From contig CAVUKH010000005.1 of the NCBI GenBank assembly GCA_963742035.1, positions 62,001 to 126,000 on the forward strand: DNA of 64,000 nucleotides, written 5' to 3'. The stretch is from Bog-473 sp963742035. Lineage in GTDB: Bacteria > Actinomycetota > Acidimicrobiia > Acidimicrobiales > RAAP-2. The notes below the pieces were generated by a model. That model searched no databases. It was given only the letters and a program-made list of their open reading frames with translations, and was not told the origin of the DNA. Below are positions 9,150 to 18,007 of this stretch, in pieces. The stretch's first letter is position 1. Each line of letters starts with the position of its first letter. The position numbers and the translations under genes are program-made.

Positions 9150-10502
9150 ATGAGACTTCGAAAAATGCGACACCGTTTGGCGGTCGCATCATCGCTTGCT
9201 GCGGTAGGCACGGTCGCTGCACTCCTCCTGGGTGCGGCAACGGCTCAAGCTGCGGTCACCATCCCCGCCTTCCCCACCTTCGGGGCCTATCCCTCGTGGC
9301 TGTCGTCCACGGGCCAGGTGGGCAACACCGACGTCTCCGAGGGCTCGGACACCACGCTCTTCATGATGCAGTCCATCAGCAACACCTACAACACGTCGGG
9401 CATCTTGCCCTTCGGGTGCCAGCTGGCGACGGACCTCCAGCACTGCAACATGACCGGCAACCCCAACGTGTCCCAGTCGGACCCGCTGGACAACTTCACA
9501 GGGACCCAGGAGTTGCAGGGGACCTGGGACGTCGGTTCGGGGAACGGCCAGGATGCCATCTGCGGGAAGATCAACCTGCCGATCAACACGAAGGTCGACT
9601 ACGCCCGGTCGTCGAAGCCCTACAGCGACACCTGCGCGGCGCAGGAGCTGGGCTACGCCAAGGACGCCATCGCGGCCGTTGACTTCGTGAACATCGACCC
9701 AGAGGCCTACGGCACAGCGAGTGGCTACATCGGTCACAACTTCATCAGCTACAACCCAGCGGACGGAAGTACCATCACCAAGGCGTTCCCCTCCGGTGGA
9801 ATCGGTTCGGTGGCCGCAGGGTGGGAGCCCGGCGACCCCTACAACTGCGTCGCCAAGGACAGCGGTGCCAGCACGTCCAACCTCTGCTCGGGAACTCCCT
9901 TCGAAGAGGTCGACAACACGCCGATCTCAGGCGGGAACAGCCTGACGAGCGTCGCCACGCGGCTGTGGTGCACGCACGGTTCGGTCGCCTCGCCCGATCA
10001 GAGCCAGATCATGGACTGGGGTCAGCTGACCAACCTGACGGGGTCTGAGGTTCCTGGACAGGGAGCGCCTATCGGCGTGCCCATCCGCATCACCGCGGTG
10101 AACCAGGGCTCGGGCACCCTCAACGGGTTCATGAACTTCGCCGACGGCGGGAACGGCTCCACCAACTGCGCCGCCAAGGCGACCTACGACGCCAACGGCG
10201 CCCAGGGACCGAACCCGCAGTCCCCGCAGGGTCTCAGCGGCAACCCCGAGATCGCACTCGAGAACAACGCCGCCCAGGTCGGTGACTTCGCCAACGCCAA
10301 CTGGGGCGCGAGCGATGCGGCCGACCAGGCTGTCGACATCGCCACGTCGCTGTACTTCATCAGCTACGGCGTCTACAAGACCAGCAGCGTGGCCACCGTG
10401 GCCAGCATCGAGACCAACCCCGGTGTCGTGCCGGCGTCCTTGCCGAGCAGCCTTCTCGGCGTCGTTGCTGGCGTCCAACGGGGACTACCCCAACACCGCT
10501 GA
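9150..10502 (+). CDS. Secreted PstS-like substrate-binding protein (copy 2, 5' part)
   Basis: 450 aa as read from the ATG at 9150, with AAGGAG at 9133-9138. A signal peptide (ASSLAAVGTVAALLLGAATA, then QAA) leads into a periplasmic-binding-protein type 2 domain. PstS-like marks are GSDTTLFMMQSISN near the start, DYARSSKP, AKDAIAAVDF, QIMDWGQLT and the GSGT-type loop in VNQGSGTLNGF. Members bind phosphate or related oxyanions outside the membrane and hand them to PstCA. The frame ends at 10502 and the rest is in the next frame. It is the likely donor of the domain fused to the protease at 5397. It lies about 5 kb upstream of pstC on the same strand. Ligand identity is inference. Confidence 0.7.
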   Translation: MRLRKMRHRLAVASSLAAVGTVAALLLGAATAQAAVTIPAFPTFGAYPSWLSSTGQVGNTDVSEGSDTTLFMMQSISNTYNTSGILPFGCQLATDLQHCNMTGNPNVSQSDPLDNFTGTQELQGTWDVGSGNGQDAICGKINLPINTKVDYARSSKPYSDTCAAQELGYAKDAIAAVDFVNIDPEAYGTASGYIGHNFISYNPADGSTITKAFPSGGIGSVAAGWEPGDPYNCVAKDSGASTSNLCSGTPFEEVDNTPISGGNSLTSVATRLWCTHGSVASPDQSQIMDWGQLTNLTGSEVPGQGAPIGVPIRITAVNQGSGTLNGFMNFADGGNGSTNCAAKATYDANGAQGPNPQSPQGLSGNPEIALENNAAQVGDFANANWGASDAADQAVDIATSLYFISYGVYKTSSVATVASIETNPGVVPASLPSSLLGVVAGVQRGLPQHR

Positions 10503-11119
10503 CAACCGGGACAACGCCTACGCCATCTCCCGGACGCTGTTCAACATCATCCCCACGAGCACCGTCAAGGCTTCGACGGCCGGCTTCTTGAACTGGATGT
10601 GCGATGGCGGTGGCGCCAGCGGGACCGGTGCCGGCGCAGTCTCGCCGATGCAGGCCAAGGGTCCGGACCGCTTCACCGGCGTGAACTACGACACGGACCT
10701 GACCAACATCATTCAGGGCCAGTACGGGTTCTCCCGCCTGTCGGACACCAGTGCGGAGCTCCCCCTTACCGCTCAGTCGGTCAACGGAGTGGCCAACCCG
10801 AACGGAACGTGCTCCGCAGTAGCGACCATTAGTTCCTTCACGTCACCCAACCAGATCAACCTGACGAGCTTGCCTTCAGAGGCGCAGGTCGGCTGGACCG
10901 TCGAGATCCCGAACGGCTACTCCGAGAAGCTCGGGGTCGTCGGTACTGCCGCCAACGGCTTCGTCGGGGACACCATCGACACCATCTCGGCGATCAGCGG
11001 GAACACCATCACGCTGACCAACAACTACGCGGCCGGTACGGGCGGCAAGGCGCCGCCGACGCTGTACTTCCCCGGCCACCCGCCGGTGACGGCAGTCACC
11101 GACACCGTCGGTTAGCAAG
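9253..11119 (+). repeat. 1,867-bp direct repeat, copy 2
   Basis: Pairs with 5397-7263 (offset 3,856, no indels, about 19 mismatches counted by eye). Here the repeat starts right after the signal-peptide codons of the 9150 gene, and ends 4 bases past its final stop codon. This makes the 9150 locus the better-formed version. Confidence 0.9.
10503..11115 (+). pseudogene. C-terminal continuation of the PstS-like protein, out of frame (copy 2)
   Basis: From about 10465 the homologous sequence continues one base over (SNGDYPNTADNRDNAY, then DTDLTNIIQGQYGFSRL), to TAG 11113-11115. It completes lobe two of the binding protein and a beta-rich tail. The break falls in a GGCGTC-rich stretch (10457-10475). 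It could be a true mutation, a copied sequence error, or translational recoding; the sequence alone does not decide. Confidence 0.6.
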
Positions 11120-11141
11120 GAGGAGTTTCCAGGCTTTACGC

Positions 11142-11191
11142 GTCGGTTCTCTCCCCCTGGGGCCTCGAAGGGCCTCGGGGGGAGACCCGAC
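11142..11191 (+). terminator. Long imperfect GC-rich stem-loop
   Basis: GTCGG followed by a pyrimidine-rich arm (11142-11164) pairs imperfectly with a purine-rich arm ending in CCCGAC at 11191. It lies 27 bases after the stop at 11115, so it probably ends transcription of the PstS-like gene. An A-rich run follows, so it could also act for the reverse strand. Bases 11192-11426 show no further gene. Confidence 0.5.
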
Positions 11192-11426
11192 AAGAAAAGA
11201 ACACAAGAAGTGGTGAAGAAGCAGTCCCGTTCGAGGGGTGTTCTGCGAAATCGCAGAGCACCCCTCAGTGTGGGTTAAACGCCAGAGAGCAGAAAGAGAG
11301 TTTTGTGAGCGCGTTCTCGAAGAGTGTCTTGAGGCCAAAAAGAATTTGGAACACCCAGGAGCTTCGGACTACCCAGGAGACAATGTGACCGGCAGACAGG
11401 AAACGCCGACTCTGGAGAAGAGAAGC

Positions 11427-12276
11427 GTGTCTCAAGGTGTGCCTGGACGGCGGAGCCGACCGGGATCGGGAGGAGCGACGCCCAGACGTCGGACTTCCTT
11501 CATTCTTCAGCTCCTCGGCGCAGTGCTGGTCCTCTCGTCCGTGATCGTCGGCTTGTCCGCTTCCCATGCCGGTGCTGCCACACTCTCGAACGGCACGGTC
11601 GCGATACGAACTGTTCCTTCTGGATCGTTGGCGACTAATCCGTTGCACGATCAAGACACCGTCGAGCTGGTCGTTGCGCCTAACTCGACGCTCAGCCGGA
11701 GTTCGCTGGAAACAGCGGGATTCCCGAGTGGAGCGGCGGTGATCAAGGTCCTGGAGTGCGCCGACCTCGACGGTTCCGCGGCGAATCTGCCCAAAAAGTC
11801 CACGGATTGCGACCCCACCACGACGTTTCCGACGGCAAACCTGCAGGAGAACGGAAGCGTCTTCGTTTCCAAGTACAAGGTCTACGCCCTGCCGGACGAG
11901 AGCGTCCTCGGGCCATCGAACGGGACGGTCTGTGACGACGCCGAACATCAGTGCGTACTCGGCTTCTTCTCGAATCAGAATGACTTCACCAAGCCGTATC
12001 TGTTTTCGGCGCCGTTCCAGGTGGCGCCCGCCACAGCGAGTGGAACTGCGTCTGCTGGAACGGCACTCTCTCCGAGTTCGAGTTCGAGTTCGGCCGGCAC
12101 AGGGACTTCGGCATCCGCGGGAGCGTCGGCCGCAGGTCTCCGTGTCTTCAGCCACGCTGGCGAACACCGGTGGATCAGATTGGTGGCCGTGGCTGTTAGG
12201 CGTGGGTCTCTTTCTCATCGTCTTCGGAACCGTGTTGCGCTACATCCGTCGGCCCGTGCATCAGGGTGGAACTTGA
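11427..12276 (+). pseudogene. Secreted cysteine-domain protein with LANTG C-terminal anchor (frame change near 12140)
   Basis: The GTG at 11427 has GGAG ten bases upstream and gives a signal peptide (FILQLLGAVLVLSSVIVGLS, then ASHAGA). The mature domain (VLECADLDGSAANLP, TDC, CDDAEHQCVLGFFSNQ) matches those of the 8261 and 12346 genes. A Ser/Ala/Gly linker follows. In the starting frame the protein runs on without an anchor, but one base over (from about 12137) it reads SSATLANTGGSDWWPW, a hydrophobic helix and RYIRRP, stopping at 12276. LANTG fits the LAXTG signal of class E sortases. The spacing of linker and signal makes a single-base frame change the simplest reading. The domain vaguely recalls neocarzinostatin-like secreted proteins, a weak guess. 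Confidence 0.6.
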
Positions 12277-12345
12277 CGGGCGCGCACGGCAATGCGAGAC
12301 ACGCCAGGCGAACGGTCCCGAAGTCGGTAACACGACGTCGGAGGG

Positions 12346-15300
12346 TTGTTATTTTCTGGTTGGCGGCTGCCCTCGCCGCTGCGATTGTCGGCTCTCGTTG
12401 TTCTGCCGAGTAGGAGTGAAGCGTCCACCCTCGTCAGCGCAGACGGCATCACAAGTCTGACCACCACCGGCACGCCGACACCCGGCCCTTATGACAGCGG
12501 GCAGAAGCTCACGGTCTCCGTCATCGGCAACAGCACGATGAGCTTTGCCAACCTGTTTGCACAAGGCTTCCCCGGCTGCACCTCGGCCACGTCGTGCTCG
12601 GGAACATTCAACGTCGAGGAGTGCACCGACCCCGGTGGCAGTTCGGCCAACCTGCCGACCAGCCCGACTAACTGCGAGGCGTCGACAGACAACGTCCTGG
12701 CCAACCTGTCGTCCACGGGGGCCCTGACCCTGAGCGGAACGAAGGCGTTCAAAATGTGGGACCTGCCCAACGCGGCTCTGGGCCCGCCCACCATGGCCGG
12801 TTCCTGTGACGTCGCCCCGAACCAGTGCGTCCTCGGCATCTTTGCGGCCAATCCGCAATCGGCCAACGGCTTCTCCTATCCCCACTTGTTCTCGGCGGCC
12901 TTCAATGTCGACGCGGGCGATGGCACCAATACGGGCGACAATCCCGGCGACGGCTCGGCGCCCGCAGTTGCTGCCACCTCGCCCAGCCTTTCGACCGTTG
13001 CGGCGAACCTGGCAACGGTGGCGGCGGACGGGGTCGACCAGGCGATGATCACGGTCTCGCTCAAGGACATCACCGGGAACCCCGTCACCAGTGGGAAGTC
13101 GGTCACTCTGTCCCAAGGATCTGGTTCTTCGGTCATAAAGGTCAACGGCTCACTGAGTTCGACGGCGACGACGAACGCCGGCGGACAGGCGGTCTTCACG
13201 GTTACCGACAGCACACACGAAAATGTGACCTACACCGCCACCGACACGACCGACAACGTGACAATGACCCAGACCCCAGAGGTCACATTCGCGGCACCGG
13301 TTGTCACCGCTGCCAACTCCTCGGTTTCCGCGTTGAGCACGTCCGTGTCCGACGGCGGCAGCACGACGGTCACGGTCACTCTCAAGGATCAGGGAGGAAT
13401 TCCCCAGCCCATCGCGGGAGTATCCGTAGCGCTGAACCAGGGAGCCGGGAGTTCGCAGATCGTCCCTGGGTCGGCCACGACCGACGCCGAGGGCGATGCC
13501 ACGTTCACCGTGTCCGACACGAAGGCGGAGACGGTGACCTATACGGCGACCTATGGGGCTGGTAACAGTTCCCTGACCGGGCAGAGCGTCAGTATCACAT
13601 TCGGCATGCTGACCGTCTCGGCGAGCGATTCGACCGTCACGACTTCGACACCGATTGTGTCCAGCGTGGCCCAGAACGGCTTGCAGCCGAAGGGAACGGT
13701 CACGGTCACGTTGCTGGACAATACGAGTCCCGTCGCCGGCAAGACCGTGACGTTGAACGCCTCGTCCAGCAGCGCCATTATCTCGCCGAGCTCGGTAGTC
13801 ACCGGCGCCGACGGCCAAGCATCTTTCTCGGTCAGCGACACGACAGCGGAGACGGTGACCTTCAACGCCGTCGACACCTCTGACGCCAACCTCGCCATTG
13901 CGGCCAGCACGCACGTGACGTTCGAGGTACCGGAAGCCTCCGCGTCCACTTCCTCAATGACGGTCGTTCCGTCGACGGTCCCAGCCGACGGAACCACCGG
14001 TGCGACAATAACGGTCTTACTCGAAGATCAATTTCATAATCCGTTGGCGGGCAAGACCGTCACCGTGGCCGGGACCGTGACTGGGACCGGAACCGCGTCG
14101 CAGACGGTCAAGGTCATACCTTCGGTGCAGACCGGTGGCACGCTCGACACGACGACGAACGGCAGCGGATCGATCAGCTTCAGTACGTATGACACGACGG
14201 CAGAGCAGGTCACGTATACGGCGACCGATACAACGGACAATGTCACCGTGACCCAGACCGTCGGGGTCACGTTCACACCGGGTGTCCCGCAAGTCAGCCA
14301 GTCGACTGTCGGCGCCAGCCCGACCTCGGTTCCCGCAGACGGCTCGACGGCATCGAAGATCACGGTGACGCTCGAGGATCACAATGCCAACCCGGTCCCT
14401 GGAGTCACGGTCACCTTGTCCGCATTGAGTGGCTCATCGGTGATCTCACCGGTGACGGGCGTGACAACCAACGCGTCCGGCCAAGCGACCTTCGAGGTCA
14501 CCGACGCGACCGCAGAGACTGTCCGCTACCGAGCAACTGATACCACCGACAACCTGCCCCTGGTCGGCGAGGAAGTGGAGGTCACATTTGGGACACCGCC
14601 ACCCACGGCCCCGAGCATCGCTGACTCGGACATAGTCGCCAGTAGCGCCACGGTACCTGCCGACGGCCATTCCAGTGCCAGCATCGAAGTGATTCTCAAT
14701 GACAACAATGGGCTGCCGCTGACTGGCAAGGAAGTGACCATCGTTCCTTCTTCGGTCAGCGCCATCGTCTCACCATCCGATGTGACCACCGATGCAAACG
14801 GGATCGCGACCTTCACTGTCACTGATCGCACGGCAGAGAGTGTGACCTTCACGGCGACGGACATCACGGACAACGCGCCGTTGAGCGGTCTCAGCGCGAC
14901 GATCTCCTTTTCGCCCGCCAGCTCCGTGGCAACGTCTGCAAGTGCCGGCGCCCTCAACAAGCCCATCGTCGGCATGGCCGCCACCCCCGACGGCAAGGGC
15001 TACTGGTTGGTGGCCTCCGACGGCGGCATCTTCAGCTACGGCGACGCCACCTTCTACGGCTCCACGGGTGCCCTCACCTTGAACAAGCCCATCGTCGGCA
15101 TGGCCTCGACCCCCGACGGCAAGGGCTACTGGTTGGTGGCCTCCGACGGCGGCATCTTCAGCTACGGCGACGCCACCTTCTACGGCTCCACGGGTGCCCT
15201 CACCTTGAACAAGCCCATCGTCGGCATGGCCTCGACCCCCGACGGCAAGGGCTACTGGTTGGTGGCCTCCGACGGCGGCATCTTCAGCTACGGCGACGCC

Positions 15301-15705
15301 ACCTTCTACGGCTCCACGGGTGCCCTCACCTTGAACAAGCCCATCGTCGGCATGGCCTCGACCCCCGACGGCAAGGGCTACTGGTTGGTGGCCTCCGACG
15401 GCGGCATCTTCAGCTACGGCGACGCCACCTTCTACGGCTCCACGGGTGCCCTCACCTTGAACAAGCCCATCGTCGGCATGGCCTCGACCCCCGACGGCAA
15501 GGGCTACTGGTTGGTGGCCTCCGACGGCGGCATCTTCAGCTACGGCGACGCCACCTTCTACGGCTCCACGGGTGCCCTCACCTTGAACAAGCCCATCGTC
15601 GGCATGGCCTCGACCCCCGACGGCAAGGGCTACTGGTTGGTGGCATCTGATGGGGGCGTCTTCACCGAAGGCGACGCCACGTTCTACGGCTCACTCGCAG
15701 GATGA
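12346..15705 (+). CDS. Large secreted repeat protein: cysteine domain, six Ig-like units, C-terminal propeller-like repeats
   Basis: 1,119 aa from the ATG at 12346. Residues ~25-200 are the shared cysteine domain (NVEECTDPGGSSANLP, MWDLPNAALGPPTM, QCVLGIF). Residues ~212-862 contain six Ig-like units of the Big_1/invasin kind, each with 'VPADG...ITVTLED' and 'TATDTTDN'-like strands. Residues ~870-1119 are six near-identical 42-residue repeats (PDGKGYWLVASDGGIFSYGD). Such proteins are usually surface adhesins or matrix proteins. No C-terminal anchor is present. The better signal peptide (VVIFWLAAALAAAIVG) lies in another frame, from a TTG at 12273 that overlaps the previous stop, so the true start may be 12273 with a frame change near 12400. 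The gene lies just ahead of pstC. Confidence 0.7.
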   Translation: MLFSGWRLPSPLRLSALVVLPSRSEASTLVSADGITSLTTTGTPTPGPYDSGQKLTVSVIGNSTMSFANLFAQGFPGCTSATSCSGTFNVEECTDPGGSSANLPTSPTNCEASTDNVLANLSSTGALTLSGTKAFKMWDLPNAALGPPTMAGSCDVAPNQCVLGIFAANPQSANGFSYPHLFSAAFNVDAGDGTNTGDNPGDGSAPAVAATSPSLSTVAANLATVAADGVDQAMITVSLKDITGNPVTSGKSVTLSQGSGSSVIKVNGSLSSTATTNAGGQAVFTVTDSTHENVTYTATDTTDNVTMTQTPEVTFAAPVVTAANSSVSALSTSVSDGGSTTVTVTLKDQGGIPQPIAGVSVALNQGAGSSQIVPGSATTDAEGDATFTVSDTKAETVTYTATYGAGNSSLTGQSVSITFGMLTVSASDSTVTTSTPIVSSVAQNGLQPKGTVTVTLLDNTSPVAGKTVTLNASSSSAIISPSSVVTGADGQASFSVSDTTAETVTFNAVDTSDANLAIAASTHVTFEVPEASASTSSMTVVPSTVPADGTTGATITVLLEDQFHNPLAGKTVTVAGTVTGTGTASQTVKVIPSVQTGGTLDTTTNGSGSISFSTYDTTAEQVTYTATDTTDNVTVTQTVGVTFTPGVPQVSQSTVGASPTSVPADGSTASKITVTLEDHNANPVPGVTVTLSALSGSSVISPVTGVTTNASGQATFEVTDATAETVRYRATDTTDNLPLVGEEVEVTFGTPPPTAPSIADSDIVASSATVPADGHSSASIEVILNDNNGLPLTGKEVTIVPSSVSAIVSPSDVTTDANGIATFTVTDRTAESVTFTATDITDNAPLSGLSATISFSPASSVATSASAGALNKPIVGMAATPDGKGYWLVASDGGIFSYGDATFYGSTGALTLNKPIVGMASTPDGKGYWLVASDGGIFSYGDATFYGSTGALTLNKPIVGMASTPDGKGYWLVASDGGIFSYGDATFYGSTGALTLNKPIVGMASTPDGKGYWLVASDGGIFSYGDATFYGSTGALTLNKPIVGMASTPDGKGYWLVASDGGIFSYGDATFYGSTGALTLNKPIVGMASTPDGKGYWLVASDGGVFTEGDATFYGSLAG
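14956..15705 (+). repeat. Six tandem 126-bp coding repeats
   Basis: Units begin at 14956, 15082, 15208, 15334, 15460 and 15586. Units 2-5 look identical at the DNA level, including all third codon positions; unit 1 differs by a few bases and unit 6 diverges at its end. Such identity points to recent expansion or ongoing recombination, and the copy number may be unreliable in an assembly. Confidence 0.95.
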
Positions 15706-15774
15706 GAGCGCTATGAGCCCGATCAGAACTGGCTATCTGGTGCCTGCCGACGGTGTACGGCTCACGCGGAACCG

Positions 15775-16788
15775 ATGGCCGATCGCTGGGAGCAGCCGAT
15801 GGTGACGCTCACCTCCCCGCCAACCGAGTTCAGCAGCTCGGAGCAGATCGACGAGACCCCCATCGCACTGAAAGCGGGCCTCACCGGCATGGATCGAGCC
15901 TTCCGCGGCTTGTTGGCGGGGAGTGGTCTCCTGGTCCTCATTGTGCTCGTTTCAATTATCGTCTTCCTGACCTCGTACAGCTGGTGGGCCCTCAAGACCT
16001 TCAAGTGGCATTTCTTCACGGGGACGGTGTGGTCCGCGCCGATCCACCCTGGAGTGCTCGGAATTCTTGTGGGTTCAGTGCTCATCGCGCTGATCGCTGT
16101 TGCGTTCGGTACCCCGATCGCGTTGGCCATTGCGCTCATGATCAATGAGTATGCCCCGCCGAAACTCCGCGGTTGGCTGACCGGACTCGTCGACCTCCTG
16201 GCTGTGATTCCGAGCATCGTGTTCGGGTTCTGGGGGCTCGAGGTCCTGAACCGTTATGTGCAGGGGCCTGTCTCGTGGATCGCCGCCCATCTCGGCTTTA
16301 TCCCCATCTTCCGGACAACTGAGCCCGGTACCTACACCGATTCGGTCTTTGTCTGCGGTCTCATCGTGGGCATCATGATCATCCCGATCGTGGCCTCCAT
16401 CAGTCGGGAGGTCATGTCCCAAACTCCCCGAGATACCGCCGAGGCTGCCCTCGGCCTGGGAGGAACGCGGTGGGGAACGATCACCGACGTCATCCTGCCC
16501 TTCTCGCGCAGCGGCATCGTGGGCAGCGTGCTTCTGGCCATCAGCCGAGCATTAGGTGAGACGATGGCGGTACTGCTCGTCCTTTCTCCCGCCAATGTGG
16601 TCTCGAAGGCGATCCTCGGGCCGAATGCGAACGGAGACGTCGCCCGGCAGGTGGCGGAGTACTTTCCGGTCGCCGATGTCCACAGCCAAAGCGAGTTGAC
16701 GCTCGCCGCCTTGACTCTGTTCGCAACGACGCTGTTCTTCAGCCTGGTTGGACGGCTGATCGCCCGACGTTCGGGGGCTCGAGAATGA
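15775..16788 (+). CDS. pstC: Phosphate ABC transporter permease PstC
   Basis: 337 aa integral membrane protein with about six helices (the first is LLVLIVLVSIIVFL). The permease EAA region is seen as TAEAALGLGGTRWGTITDVI followed by LPFSRSGIVG, and the family mark ISRALGETMAV is present. PstC and PstA form the channel through which phosphate delivered by PstS passes, powered by PstB. The ATG at 15775 is used; another in frame at 15799 is possible. Its stop overlaps the start of pstA by 4 nt (ATGA), so the two are translationally coupled. It lies 69 bases after the large repeat protein. Confidence 0.92.
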   Translation: MADRWEQPMVTLTSPPTEFSSSEQIDETPIALKAGLTGMDRAFRGLLAGSGLLVLIVLVSIIVFLTSYSWWALKTFKWHFFTGTVWSAPIHPGVLGILVGSVLIALIAVAFGTPIALAIALMINEYAPPKLRGWLTGLVDLLAVIPSIVFGFWGLEVLNRYVQGPVSWIAAHLGFIPIFRTTEPGTYTDSVFVCGLIVGIMIIPIVASISREVMSQTPRDTAEAALGLGGTRWGTITDVILPFSRSGIVGSVLLAISRALGETMAVLLVLSPANVVSKAILGPNANGDVARQVAEYFPVADVHSQSELTLAALTLFATTLFFSLVGRLIARRSGARE

Positions 16789-17927
16789 CGGCGAACCTCT
16801 TGGCAGACCCAGTGAGTGCCCCAACGATCCAGCCAGACCGTCCCAGGCGGACGAAAAGTGTCTCGCGCGACGGCTTGTTCGACCTCGTCGGCGCTGCGAT
16901 CGCATCGTTCGCGGCGATGTGGCTCATCTTCAACCTCGCTGGGGTTTCGATCGCCAACTTCGGATTCTTCTTTTGCTGGGCCGTTGTCGCGTATGCCATC
17001 TACGGCATCCTCGTGTGGCGTCGTCACGGCGTACTCGTCATGAAGGACCGACTTGCCACGGTGGCCATATGGACCGGCGGCGTCATCGCTCTGATCGCCC
17101 TGGCTTCCGTCGTCTGGACTGTGATCGTAAAGGGCGGCCCGATCGTTTTCGCTCACTTTCCCCGCTTCCTCGTCATGGACACGTCGGGTGGCAAGACGGG
17201 TGACGAATACGGCGTGGGCCAGTCCATCGTCGGCACCGTCGAGCAGGTGCTGCTTGCCAGTCTGATCTCGGTGCCGGTCGCCTTTCTCACGGCGACTTAT
17301 CTGGTGCAGTCCAGGAGCGTTCTCGCCCGCATCGTTCGCAATGTGGTCGACTCCATGACGGGTACCCCGTCGATCATCGCTGGCTTGTTCATGTTCATCA
17401 TCTGGGTCCGACCCCATGGTGTCGACGGAAAGAATGGCTTTATCGCTGCCCTCGCTCTCTCCATCATGATGATTCCGGTCACCTGTCGAGCCGCGTACGA
17501 GGTCATCAGGATTGTGCCCGGGTCTCTCCGGGAGGCAGCGCATGCCCTTGGCGCCCCCGAGCGACGAGTCGTCCTGAGCGTTGTTCTGCCCACGGCGCGC
17601 GTCGGCTTGATTACCGCGGCCCTTCTCGGTATTGCCCGTACGTCGGGCGAGACTGCCGAAGTCCTGTTCACGGCGGGTGGAAACGACCGGTACAACTGGA
17701 ACCCCTTCCATGGCTGGCAAGACGACCTCCCCCTACGGATCTACGAGCAGGTGTTCCAACCGTCAGCGCAAGCGATCACCGTCGGTTGGGGTGCCGCGTT
17801 CGTCTTGATGTCGTTGGTCCTCATCCTGTTCACCGGAGCCAGAATCCTCGGATCGAGCGGCTCTGGCAACCGCCGCCGCAGACTCTCGTGGCTATGGCAA
17901 CGACTCCCGCTCAGGAGCAAGTCGTGA
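16785..17927 (+). CDS. pstA: Phosphate ABC transporter permease PstA
   Basis: 380 aa, longer than the usual ~290 because of an N-terminal extension with two extra hydrophobic segments before the core. The core has TYLVQSRSVLARIVRNVVD, MTGTPSIIAGLFMF, the EAA-like loop LREAAHALGAPERRVVLSVV and the PstA mark GIARTSGETAEVLFT. It pairs with PstC in the phosphate importer. The start overlaps the pstC stop. The gene ends 80 bases before pstS. Confidence 0.92.
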   Translation: MTANLLADPVSAPTIQPDRPRRTKSVSRDGLFDLVGAAIASFAAMWLIFNLAGVSIANFGFFFCWAVVAYAIYGILVWRRHGVLVMKDRLATVAIWTGGVIALIALASVVWTVIVKGGPIVFAHFPRFLVMDTSGGKTGDEYGVGQSIVGTVEQVLLASLISVPVAFLTATYLVQSRSVLARIVRNVVDSMTGTPSIIAGLFMFIIWVRPHGVDGKNGFIAALALSIMMIPVTCRAAYEVIRIVPGSLREAAHALGAPERRVVLSVVLPTARVGLITAALLGIARTSGETAEVLFTAGGNDRYNWNPFHGWQDDLPLRIYEQVFQPSAQAITVGWGAAFVLMSLVLILFTGARILGSSGSGNRRRRLSWLWQRLPLRSKS

Positions 17928-18007
17928 CGCGATTCGGTAACCCCCGACCTCAAAACCACCCGCACATACGTGGTGCGCCACTACCGACCCCCCAGGAGCC
18001 AATCTCA

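Noticed and set aside
11238..11426. N-terminal extension of the 11427 gene from an upstream ATG
   Set aside because: The extension is Glu/Lys/Arg-rich and would bury the signal peptide about 110 residues into the chain; the GTG at 11427 with GGAG fits export better.
14956..15705. CRISPR-like array
   Set aside because: Units are 126 bp without spacers and are coding in frame; they are protein repeats.
16332..17720. Minus-strand 462-codon frame opposite pstC/pstA
   Set aside because: Its product is highly charged and non-globular, and the plus strand encodes clear PstC and PstA.
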